From Dolomedes plantarius (taxonomy: Eukaryota; Arthropoda; Arachnida; Araneae; Dolomedidae): 64,000 bases of DNA. Both the position numbers and the translations under genes were made by a program. The stretch is from assembly GCA_907164885.2 (NCBI GenBank), contig OU015496.1, positions 165,990,441 to 166,054,440 on the forward strand, read 5' to 3'. Shown here in pieces: positions 53,014 through 63,205 of the stretch (position 1 is its first letter; each line of letters starts with the position of its first letter). The notes below the pieces were generated by a model. The model did not search any database, was not told the origin of the DNA, and saw only the letters and a program-made list of their open reading frames with translations.

Positions 53014-56000
53014 CTAGCGGCCTGTCCCGACTTCGTCCGGGTTGAACAAAATATTATACAAATAAATTTCCAGTTGATAGCCAATAAATTGTATATCTTT
53101 TTTTACCTTAAATGTCCAATAAAAAGCGTAGTTCCAAATGTAGTTTTCTTCAATAAACCATTTAACGTAGCCAGTTTCAAAAATCCTTTTTGTATTTATC
53201 AATACCTCCTCTACTTGAATCTTAAAAATATTAAACCTTTTCCTTACGGGGTGGGATAGCATATATCCGAAGCACATACTCTCGAAAAATACGGTGTGAT
53301 GTCGGCAGAGATATAGTCTCGAATTCCACTTCGTTGTGACTTTCCTAACGTCTTTGCCCCCAAAGAACAATTGGGTGACATTCTGGGAACGGGGGGTCAA
53401 TCTTGCCGAAAAGGACTGAATAATAATCTTTTGTCGTTCTAGCTAGAGGCTATTTCTTTTCAGGCCAGAGACATCAGTAGGGCGGTTCACCCGCGGTTCA
53501 TCCATTTTCAGCCTTTTGAGAGATGAAAGAGGCACGGAGTGCCGATAAACTACTATTGAAATTCTTCTTCAATAGTAAGAAAGCAATTAACCACTCTTTC
53601 CCCTGACCCCCCACGCTGAATGTCCCCCATATAAAATGGGGATAGAAAGTAGATAACATTTTCCAGTTGTAAAGAGCGATTTCGAAAAACGGACCCCGTA
53701 AGCTAAAAGGTGTTACTATGGTTACTTGACTGCGGTTGACAAAGGAAAAGATGTAAGGTACATTTTAATGTACAAAAGTTGTACATTACCCTCCACATAC
53801 AAAATCTGCTCTCTCTCTTTGTATATTATTATAGAAGTATAGATACACATTGGTATCCCAAAATTAGAATAAGAGATGAAATAAAAATAAAAAAATAAAA
53901 AATGATTTTAAGTAAAGAATTTTTTAAAAATTATTTTAAGCACCTAAAATAATATTCAAATTAATATTACGTTATTTATTAATTAAAGTTAATTTTTTAA
54001 AAGAAAGAGGTGTGCTTGAGACCGTAGTTTTATTGAAAAATAAAAAAGGATTTTAAGTAAAGAATGTATTTTTAATTATTTTAAGCACCTAAAATAGTAT
54101 TCAAAGTAATATTACGTTAGTTATTAATTAAAGTGAATTTTTTAAAAGAGAGAGGTTAAGAGATGAAATAAAAATACAAAAATAAAAAAAGGATTTTAAG
54201 TAAAGAATGTTTTTTTTAAATAATATTAAATTTTTTTTCAAATAATATTCCTAAAATATTATTCAAATTAATATTACGTTAGTAAATAATTAAAGTTAAA
54301 TTTTTAAAAGAAAAAGGGCGTGCCGGAGAACGGCTAGGTTCTAACCACTATCGTAAAAACAGAAGCCCACCGCGATAGCTCCACGCTAAGGATCGTTGAA
54401 GACTTCGGCACAAAAAGTGGTAGAGGACAGTAGCGGTAAGAATGGAGATTGTTTGGATTAAGCCCCTAACTTTATTTCTACTGATCAGATATACATAATA
54501 TATAGCCTATGTCCATCTGGAATAATGTACCTTTCAAACAGTGAAAGAATTTTTCAAATAGGTGCAGTGGTTCTGGAGATTACCCTCCACGTACAAAATC
54601 GCTCTCTCTTTATATATAAGTATAGATAGATAGATTGTAGAAGTATAGATACACATTGGTATCTCAAAATTAGAGTAAGAGATGAAATAAAAATACAAAA
54701 ATAAAAAAAGGATTTTAAGTAAAGAATGTTTTTTTTATTATTTTAAGCACCTAAAATAATATTCAAATTAATATTACGTTACTTAATAATTGTGTGCACT
54801 CCGCCATCTTGGATTTTTTCTCGCCAACTTGGCGATTTTACCGTGTTTTGAGGAGTGGAAAAATTCTCGCCAATGTGTTTTAAGCGGTGTTTTCAAAACG
54901 CTGGACTTTGAATTTTTTAGCTTTTTTAATAAAAACCACCTGTTTAAATTATGAAACTTAGAAAAAATTTTGAAAAATCATTTAAACATTGGACTTAGAT
55001 TTATTTTTGGGTTTTTAATAAAAACCAGTTTTTTAAATTATGAAACTTGGAAATTTTTTTGAAAAAATAATTCTCAAATATTGGAAATTTTGGGTTTTTC
55101 TTTTAGTTTTTTTAATAAAAACAACCTTTTTAAATTATGAAACTTAGAAATATTTTTGAAAAATCATTTAATCGTTGGACTGAGATTTTTTTTTGTCATT
55201 TTTAATTAAAAACTACCTTTTCAAATTATGATCCATATGAAAAATTTGGTCAAATGAATTTTACTTACAGATAAAATTTCAATGCCATGTATTCAGTTTG
55301 CCCTAACTCTTTGACTAATAGCAATGAATCACCAAAATATTATGCCAATATATTGTTAATTAGAAAAAAAATACAGCATTTTCGTACCACCTAAATAACT
55401 TGCAATTTAAAAATTATCTCAAATTCAGCTTTGAAAAATGTAAAATAATTATGAACCCATAAATTTATGGTGAGTAACCAGATACTCTTTTTTTTTTTTC
55501 GGGTTAGGGCATTGTGGTAATGAAATTTTACTTCAGATTTGACCTTAACCAAATATTTGGTGCATACAATAAAATCGGGACAATGATTATTTGACCATTT
55601 ATCCTGCTGTGTTGGAAATAAGAAAAAAAAACCTTTTTCTAAACCAGTAACTTAACCTTAACTAACTTCTTAACTTAGGTTCCTGGGGAGAGAGAAGTTG
55701 AACTTCAGTTATTTAAATTTATTTGTAATCCACTACAACTTGGAATTATAAAATATTTTAAAATATATTGTATTTAAAATGTATACTGTATTTTACATTT
55801 TACGAAAAAATGATGGCAGATAATTTTTACTTCAAATAAATGAAATGGTGTATCATTATAGTATACTAATTGACAATCGATAAACAAAATTAAAAGCAAC
55901 TTAAATTTAATAAGTTAACGAAAAACTGATAATGGATTCAAAAATTTTCAACAAAAAGACTCTTAGTTTTAAAAATAATTTACTCTTTTGAGTCTAGTCA

Positions 56001-56383
56001 ATTTGACTCAGATTTCCAGGTCAAGGCCAAGATCTGACCTAAAATTATTATACTGTAATTTAAAGATCACATCAGAAATAACTGTTTGATCTTAAAATTA
56101 GAGAATTTGACATTGGGTTATTTTTACCAGAACGCAATAATTATCGCCATGCGAAATGCGCCAAACCCTGGCGGAAAAATCCAAGATGGCGGCCGTGCAC
56201 ACAAATCTAGAGTATCTCCCTCTAACTTTATTTCTACTGATCAGATATACATAATATATAGCCTATGTCCATCTGGAATAATGTATCTGTCAAATTGTGA
56301 AAGAATTTTTCAAATAGGTGCAGTGGTTCCGGAGATTACCCTCCACGTACAAAATCCGCTCTCTCTTTATATATTAGTATAGA
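53014..56383 (-). mobile_element. Non-autonomous Helitron, 3.37 kb, inserted in the BEL LTR
   Basis: On the minus strand it begins TCTATACTAATATATAAAG and ends CTAG after a hairpin-capable CCCGGACGAAGTCGGG about 8 nt upstream. It lies exactly between A and T of the LTR with no duplicated bases. Two further 5'-end-like copies are stacked inside it (around 54640 and 53835), each preceded on the plus strand by CTCTCTCTTTNTATAT. A block with GGATTTTAAGTAAAGAATG and TTAAGCACCTAAAATA occurs about four times (53900-54300, 54705-54790). No Rep/helicase coding is seen. It contains a TIR element at 54791-56203. Confidence 0.9.
54791..56203. mobile_element. TIR-bearing element of unknown superfamily inside the Helitron (1.4 kb)
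   Basis: The left end TGTGTGCACTCCGCCATCTT and the right end (reverse complement TGTGTGCACGGCCGCCATCT) are inverted copies. They share CGCCATCTTGGATTTTT and differ by a 2-3 bp gap. Three bases AAT flank both sides and may be a duplication. About 54915-55240 is a tandem array of roughly 90 bp units (TTTAATAAAAACNACC, AAATTATGAAACTTAGAAA), four copies. No coding frame is present. It may be a MITE or a captured segment of the Helitron. Confidence 0.6.
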
Positions 56384-56724
56384 TTATTAAAGATGAGAGC
56401 TTACATACGCTCAAACTTTCCTATTTGCCTGCCACGAGAGTACTAGCCAAAACATAGTAAATATTAAACTTACATTGACATGCAGTGCCATCTAGGGGAG
56501 AAAATTAACAAATTTCCAAACACTCCCCACCTGATAATTTGCTAAAATTATCACAAAGAAAAACATAAAATTATATGACATTCATATTCAAAACAATGAA
56601 AACAAATATTATGAGAATTCAAACCAAGAGTTGAAATTAAAAGTAACTTAGCAATTATAATAGATAATCTAATATTAAAAAAAGAAAGAGAAAAAAATTA
56701 AAATATCAAAAAGTTTTTTTTTTT

Positions 56725-59700
56725 TCAGTTCGGCAGTTCCAGAGGATACAAAAGTTGAATAGGTCTTCTAAGTTCAGTGTTTTTAGTTTTTACTTTGCAT
56801 GACCTAACGAGTTCATCACGACCCTGAAAGACCTCGGTAATGCGACCTAGGTCCCATAAAAACTTTGATTTGTTTGTACCCTCAATGAGTACAACCTCTC
56901 CTTCCTTGAAATTTTCTTTAGAGGTTGAAGTGTTGAACACATGGAAATTCTTTAAATTTAACAAATATTGTGTTTTCCACTTGTCCAAAGCTGCTGTAGG
57001 AGTTTTGTTTGGTATATCTTGCGTTTAACCAAGGAAACTCTGGACGAATTAGTATTGAAAAGTTCAGCAAAATTTAAAGGATATTTTATGTTGTGTCCCA
57101 CCAACAAAAAATGAGCTGGTGTCAGAGGTTCAGGCTCATTGGCGTCGTTATAGATGTAGGTTAGGGGTCTCTGATTGAGAACATTTTCGATCTCAGCCAA
57201 AATTGTTGTTAGCTCTTCAAAGGTTAATTGAGATCGTCCGAGGATTTTTCTCAAAGGCTCTTTAATTGTTCTCATCAATCGCTCGTAAAAACCTCCCCAC
57301 CATGGGGCGAGTTCTACGATAAATTTCCATGCAATTCTTTCCGAAGAAATGAAGTCTTGAAGACTTTTATCTTTAACAATTTTATCAAAATAATCGAAAT
57401 CTTTATTAGCGCACTTAAAAGTTTTGGCATTATCGGAATAAATTATGCGACAGTTTCCTCGCCTTGACAAAAAACGTCTTAGAGCAAATATAAACTTACT
57501 TGTTGACAAGTCTGAGACAAGCTCAAGATGTACTGCTCGTGTTACAGCACACGTGAAGAGAGCAATGTAACTTTTCACGACGTCTTTTCCTTCCTTCACA
57601 TAAACAGGACCAGTAAAGTCAATTCCAGTAGTATAAAAGGCGGGAGTTTCATTTAATCTATCTTTTGGAATCTGTCCGGTAAGTTGACTTCCAGGTTTCG
57701 CAGAATATCTTCTACAGATTAGACAGTTATGGATGACCTTTTTTACTAACTGCCTTCCTTTAATTATCCAGAAATTTTGACGTATTTTTGATAGTGTCGC
57801 AGCAACCCCAGCATGAAGCATTTTATTGTGAACATGTAACACTATTAATTCAGTCAATCGGGAATCTTTTGGTAGTAGAATAGGGTGTTTTTCACCTAAA
57901 GTAAATTCTGCCTCGTTCATTCTTCCCTTTATTCTAATCAAATTATTTTCATCCAGGAATGGGGCCAAGGAAAAAATGTTAGAGTCTGAGGAAATTGGTT
58001 TTTTAGATTTCAGAGATTTAATTTCCTTTGAAAAATGTTCACTTTGGATTTTCCGGATAAAATACTGTTCGGCTTCTTCGAGTTCATGAGCAGAAAGAGG
58101 ACCGCTTTCAGATGTTACTTTTCTCGCTCTAGCTGCAAATCGTTTTATCCATGCAAAAATTCTCAGACATTTTAAAAAACTACTGTATTTTGTCAAATCT
58201 AGAATTGGTTCAGTCAAGGCTACAGTATTCACTGCTACAGTTCGAAGCTCCTTCGAAATTAGCTCTTCATTACAATTGTCATCAGATCGGTTGGAGGAGC
58301 TTTCACCAGGCCACAGGTGAACCGGTTGAGACAACCAAGGAGGGCCTGTCCACCACAAAGAACTCGAAAGGATCATTTTTGCAGATTCTCCTCTAGTAGT
58401 AAGGTCAGCAGGATTTTCCGATCCACTGCAAAAATTCCAACACTCAGGTAGAGAGAGTGCTTGTACCTGAGCCACCCGATTTGCCACAAAAGGTTTCCAA
58501 ACTTTAGACGAACCTTTCACCCAGTGGAGCACTATTTTGGAGTCACTCCAAAAAAATATTTTTTGAGTGAAGGCTGGAAAGATTTTCTGAATATATTTTC
58601 CTAGACGAGCACCTACGAGTGCTGCCATCAACTCTAATCTTGCTAAAGTTAAAGTTTTTAGAGGAGCAACTTTACTTTTCGAAACCACAAAACTAATTTT
58701 AATTTTTCCTTCAGTTGTAAAGTATCGGAGGTATGCCACAGCCCCATAAGCCTTAGGGCTAGCGTCCACAAAAATATGTAGAGAAACTTCACTAACGTCT
58801 TCTGTTGAAAAAAGTTTACGTTGAATATTGAAATTTTCCAGTTCAACAAGTTCAGAACACCATGTTCCCCACTTCTTTTCTAAGTCGTTTGGCAAGTTTT
58901 CGTCCCAATTTAGACCTCTTTGCCACATTTCTTGCATGAGAATTTTAACTCTTATTACAAAAGGACTAATTAGTCCGCAAGGATCAAATATTTTAGAAAT
59001 CATGCTTAGCACATGTCGCTTGGTGATTCCAAATTCCAGGGGATCCCTAACATCCTTTAAATCTAACTTAATTTCATTCTTAATATGATCCCACTTTAAT
59101 CCCAAGAACCCTTCTCGAAGTCCAAAATCTATATTTTCCTCATACCCGTTTTCACGCCAAAGTTTATTTAGTTCCTCACAGTTAGTTTTTAATTTTCTCA
59201 ATTTGAATCCAGCGACGCGTAATATTTCTATTGCCAAAGATGTTAACTTATAGGCATCCTGAGCATTTTTAGCTCTATCGTACAAATCATCGACATACAG
59301 AGAATTTAACATTTCATAACAATCAGGATAATCATCTTTAAATTTCCTAATGTGAAATTTCAAAACACAAGCTAGCGCGAACGGAGACGTCGTTAATCCG
59401 AATGGTAAACGACTAAGTTGAAGTGTTTGTACCGAATAATTCGGGTCGTCCGAAAACCACAAAAATTTTAGATACTTTCTATCCTCTTCCGCAATTTCTA
59501 TCATAAGGAAAGCTTTTTCTAGATCTCCGCAAAATGCAACTTGATTTTCCCGAAATTTAAGTATTACATCTAATAAATTTGGATAAAGGTTAACTCCAGA
59601 TTCAAGTGAATCATTCAAAGAATTTTTATTGTCATTTGCTTTAGAGCTGCAATCATAAACCATACGAACGCGAGTAGTCTGTTTATCCTGTCTTACAACT

Positions 59701-60473
59701 TCCCTGTGCAGCATGTAGTAACCTGAGTTTAAATCCTCATCAATACATTTTTCCACAATATTACATTCCAATTGATCCGATACAATTTCTTTATATTGGT
59801 CAGAAATTTCAAGATTTTTATCCAATTTAATTTTTAATGAATTAAAGCGTCTGCTCGCCACCTCATAGTTGGAGTCCAATTCGGGAGGTGGTCCCACATT
59901 ATCTTTCCACATTAATTTACAAACATAGCGCTCTCCGTTAAATTTTAAAGAGTCTTCAAAATTTTTGATTAATTGATTTTCCTTTTCCGATAAATTTTTA
60001 GTCTCATTCGGAAATTCTTCAATTTCCCAGAACATTCGCAAATCATTTGAAATCGCATTATTCACAATAATCATGTTCTCAGAAGAACTACTTTCGTTTT
60101 TGTCCGCTCCAGTAACTAACCAACCGAATGCACTATTCAAAGCTGATAAATGTTTATTAATAGGAATCTTTTCCTGATAAATTAGTTCCCAGCAAACATC
60201 TGCCCCTAAAAGAATATCTATATTATTTGAGCTAGCGGAATCATCAGCTAACCGCAAATTCCTTTTCAGCATTAAGTTTTTTATTTTTTCGTCTGGGTAT
60301 TTAACGGTAGCACCTGTAATAGTCCTAGACACAAATAATTCCTGATTTTTTCGAAAAGGAGAATTTCTACTTTCGAGTGTTAATTCAACAACTCGATAAA
60401 CTTTATCTGTTGGGCTTTTCATTCCGAAAGAATAGACTGACAAAACTTCATTCCGAATAGTTTTTAAATTCAA
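56725..60473 (-). pseudogene. BEL/Pao pol: reverse transcriptase, RNase H, integrase (one late frameshift)
   Basis: A 1171-codon open frame (60473-56958) starts in the protease tail (ILLGADVCWELI). RT: REVVRQDKQTTRVRMVYDCS, then FCGDLEKAFLMIEI with the first catalytic Asp and SLYVDDLYDRA with the catalytic pair (about residue 395). RNase H: LHIFVDASPKAYGAVAYLR, ELMAALVGARLG and FWSDSKIVLHWV. Integrase: an HHCC finger (HNKMLHAGVAATL to CLICRRYSAKPG), then GIDFTGPVYV, IYSDNAKTF and WWGGFYERLMRTI with all three catalytic acids. At about 56986 the frame shifts, consistent with one missing base, and the last ~85 residues (WKTQYLLNLKNFHVFN to LLYPLELPN) lie in another frame. The truncated integrase would lack its C-terminal DNA-binding tail. 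All catalytic centres are intact. Confidence 0.93.
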
Positions 60474-60481
60474 TTTATTCG

Positions 60482-61996
60482 CTAAATTTCACTTATAAAA
60501 GAGCGTGAACTTCCACTATCAAACATTAATCTTGATAAGCAACATTTATTTTCCGATTTAGCTACGACAGTGCAAGTTTGCAAATAAACATTTTTAGAAC
60601 AGTTCGTATTAAGATTACATTGAGAAACAGAACTTATAACTTCAGAAGCAGAGCTTGTCCTTTCATTTTCGGTTTCATTAGAATTTAAGCTACGCGAATT
60701 ATTACAATTTTCCTTGCTACGCTCTACCGAACCATTAGAAGGTTTACCATTTTTCCTACAAACTGATTTATGGTGAAATTTTGAAAAACATATTTCACAT
60801 GAAATACCTAATCGACAGCTTCCGCTGGTATGTTTGGGCTTGAAACACGCCCAGCATCGTCCTTCAGACTTAAGTTTACTAATTTTTTGTTCTACATCAA
60901 ATTTCCTACAATTTATGGATTCGTGGTTTAATTCGAAAAATATGCATGTATTTTTTACTGGTGCAAGTAATGTTGCAGCGGTTGAAAAACGTTTAGGTTT
61001 CGAATAATTTTTATGATACGTTTGTCCCGTTTGATTACTTTGAAAAGAGGTGCGTTTAGATTCGCAAACCTTGGAAGAATTCATTACAGTTTCACAAATT
61101 TCCCTTGATTCGACTTCATTTCTCAAAAAAGTCATAATATCCGAAGTTTCACAGATCTTTTCCTTATTTCGTTTTCGGTGAAATTCCAAAACTAAATCTT
61201 GGGGTAACAATTTTAAGAGTAGGGGATTTAATAAATGACCATACGATCCTTCGGTTACATTTAGTGCGCGTAAATTTCTTATGTTTACCTCTATCTCATC
61301 ATACAATTTGCGCAATCCTTTTACATAAGAGGAATTTCTTACCGGTTCTAAGTTAAGTAATTTGGAGATATACAAATTAATATTATAATCAGTGCGACCA
61401 TAACGCTGCTTTAAAAGTTCAAGGCAAGAGTCGTAGTTCTTTTCATTTAATTCGAATCCAGCAACCACATTACAGGCGGGGGGAGAAAGGAAGGACTTTA
61501 AATACTGAAATTTTTCAATTTTAGTTAGGGAATCGTTCGATCCTATTGCGCTATCAAAGCAGTTAAGGAATTCCATGAAATTAGAATCACCAGAAAAACG
61601 CGGAATTTCTAATTTAGGCAATTTTAATGCCGTAAAATTATGTTCAGTAACACTTGAGGTGTTATTGCTTCCATGGGTACTTTGGTCGTCCTTTTTATTC
61701 ATTTCTTTAATTTTATTTTTGAGTTTAATTTTAGTCGTAATAATTTTTTCATCATACTCTTCCGATTGAGCAATTTCGGTTTTGAATTTAACTGGATCCG
61801 ATATGAGATCTTCAATTTCTAAATTATATTCCTTAAGTATTTTTTCTTTCGTTTCTAACAACTCAATTAATTCTGTTAGATTTTCAACAGTTTCATCTTC
61901 ATAATTCAAAGTTTGAATCTTTTTTATCAATTTCGTTATATTAGCTCTTACTGTGCTTCTTTTTTCTATGATTTTTGCAATCTTATCCATATTCAA
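60482..61996 (-). CDS. BEL/Pao gag with start of protease
   Basis: 504 codons from the ATG at 61996. The N-terminal third is a charged, coiled-coil-like region (IEKRSTVRANITKLIKKIQT). A DUF1759-type gag core follows (LPKLEIPRFSGDSNFMEFLN to LKQRYGRTDYNINLYISKLL, about residues 127-225). Two zinc-knuckle-like Cys clusters are visible (CWACFKPKHTSGSC and CEICFSKFHHKSVC, about residues 390-415). The frame ends just after the protease active site LMFDSGSSRSFI. Capsid, RNA binding and proteolytic maturation are the expected roles. The protease continues in the neighbouring frame past 60482, so gag and pol are separated by a frameshift. Confidence 0.9.
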   Translation of the reverse strand: MNMDKIAKIIEKRSTVRANITKLIKKIQTLNYEDETVENLTELIELLETKEKILKEYNLEIEDLISDPVKFKTEIAQSEEYDEKIITTKIKLKNKIKEMNKKDDQSTHGSNNTSSVTEHNFTALKLPKLEIPRFSGDSNFMEFLNCFDSAIGSNDSLTKIEKFQYLKSFLSPPACNVVAGFELNEKNYDSCLELLKQRYGRTDYNINLYISKLLNLEPVRNSSYVKGLRKLYDEIEVNIRNLRALNVTEGSYGHLLNPLLLKLLPQDLVLEFHRKRNKEKICETSDIMTFLRNEVESREICETVMNSSKVCESKRTSFQSNQTGQTYHKNYSKPKRFSTAATLLAPVKNTCIFFELNHESINCRKFDVEQKISKLKSEGRCWACFKPKHTSGSCRLGISCEICFSKFHHKSVCRKNGKPSNGSVERSKENCNNSRSLNSNETENERTSSASEVISSVSQCNLNTNCSKNVYLQTCTVVAKSENKCCLSRLMFDSGSSRSFISEI

Positions 61997-62188
61997 ATAT
62001 TATAAAAGACCTTACCTTTAATTAAGGTATCCGTAATAGTAAGAACAGCTAATCCGAAGAAAAATTCTTATTTCCATTCAGCAACCAAACGCTGAAAGAA
62101 TCCGTTGAGCCATTTTTTTTTCAAGCACAGCAGGTGTCCATTCTAATCAAAAATAAATTCAGTTCCAGTTCACAGCCGATGTGCACCA

Positions 62189-62430
62189 TATTACATCCGT
62201 GGTTGAGTGGTAGAAGGTGCATGAAGAAAAACATCTATCTTCTAAAATCTACATTATTTATTTGTACATATATACAGTTTTATTCAAAGAATTATTAAAG
62301 ATGAGAGCTTACATACGCTCAAACTTTCCTATTTGCCTGCCACGAGAGTACTAGACAAAACATAGTAAATATTAAACTTACATTGACATGCAGTGCCATC
62401 TAGGGGAGAAAATTAACAAATTTCCAAACA
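62189..62430 (-). repeat. BEL/Pao 5' LTR, uninterrupted
   Basis: 242 bp. On the minus strand it starts TGTTTGGAAATTTGTTAATT and ends GGATGTAATA, next to the primer-binding site TGGTGCACATCGGC. ACTGG flanks it at 62431-62435. Confidence 0.95.
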
Positions 62431-62435
62431 ACTGG

Positions 62436-63205
62436 ATAACGCCCAATGGTTTAGAAGTTGATTCTGAGAAAATTGCTGCGATCACGAGGATCTCACGTCC
62501 CAAGAATGTAAAGCAGCTACAATCGTTTCTTCAAACATGTTCATGGTATCGCCGATTCATACCAAATTTTGCTCAAGTATCCAGACCGCTTAGTAACCTT
62601 ACTAAGAAGGATGCACAGTGGCACTGGGGTGCCAATGAAGAAAATGCGTTTCAAACCTTGAAATAGTGCTTGGTTTCAACACCCATACTGAAACAAGCAG
62701 GTGAAACAAAACCCTTCACCATAAGGACTGATGCAAGCAACTATGCTCTCGGAGCAGTACTTTTACAGCGTAAAGATGTAGATGAACACCCAAACGAATA
62801 TGCAAGCAGATTGATGACATCTGCCGAGCGCAACTATTCCACCACGAAACGTGAAGCACTTGCTGTTATTTGGGCTCTTAATAAATTTCAAGTATACATT
62901 GATGGCACAGAAGTCACAATGGCATCCAACCACCAGCCTCTCCGTTGGCTCATGAGCTTAAAGTCACCGTCTGGAAGACTTGCCAGATGGGCTTTACAAT
63001 TGCAAGAGTTCAATTTGAAAATTGAACATATCCCTATTAGATCGAACGTTATAGCTGACATGCTATCTCGCCCAACCTGTGATCATACAGTTAATGAATC
63101 CTGCAATATCTGCTCTATTATTGTTGATATACCTGCTAGAAACGCTAGTGATCTACGTGCAGAACAGCTGAAAGATGAAGAACTTCAAAAAATTATTCAG
63201 TTTTG
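62436..63205 (+). pseudogene. Gypsy reverse transcriptase end and RNase H
   Basis: Starts ITPNGLEVDSEKIAAITRIS and runs through SFLQTCSWYRRFIPNFAQVS (RT thumb/connection). A stop at 62665 falls between FQTLK and CLVSTPILKQ. RNase H follows with the first Asp in FTIRTDASNYALGAVLLQ, the Glu in TTKREALAVIWALNKFQVYI, and a NHQPLRWLMSL block (usually DH; Asn here replaces the catalytic Asp). It ends at 63205 where one extra T in TTTT shifts the frame into the integrase. Confidence 0.9.

Larger units (their letters stand above)
52911..56522 (-). repeat. BEL/Pao 3' LTR, split by a Helitron
   Basis: 52911-53013 plus 56384-56522 add up to exactly 242 bp, the length of the other LTR. They match it at all but two positions (T/G near 53011; C/A in AGCCAAAAC). 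Confidence 0.96.
52911..62430 (-). mobile_element. BEL/Pao LTR retrotransposon, nearly intact, with a Helitron in one LTR
   Basis: LTRs are 242 bp each: 62189-62430 (5' LTR) and 52911-56522 (3' LTR, interrupted by the Helitron 53014-56383). They differ at two positions. Target duplication ACTGG lies at 52906-52910 and 62431-62435. On the minus strand each LTR starts TGTTTGGAAATTTG and ends with an unusual TA. A TGGTGCACATCGGC primer-binding site follows the 5' LTR at once, and GGTGGGGAG precedes the 3' LTR. Gag and pol are the longest frames in the window. I see no envelope-type gene. Confidence 0.96.

Noticed and set aside
53014..53060. The CTAGCGGCCTGTCCCGACTTC block as a LINE or SINE tail
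   Set aside because: The exact A|T insertion without duplication, TC start and CTAG end fit a Helitron better.
32686..56383. Autonomous Helitron Rep/helicase gene
   Set aside because: None of the three Helitrons has a long frame with Rep HUH or helicase motifs.
60480..60500. Slippery heptamer AAATTTA as a programmed -1 frameshift site
   Set aside because: In the gag frame the codons are GAA ATT TAG, so the heptamer is in the wrong phase for standard slippage.
56523..62188. An envelope or third gene that would make the BEL element retrovirus-like
   Set aside because: The space after pol is about 200 bp and holds no frame with a signal peptide or membrane segment.
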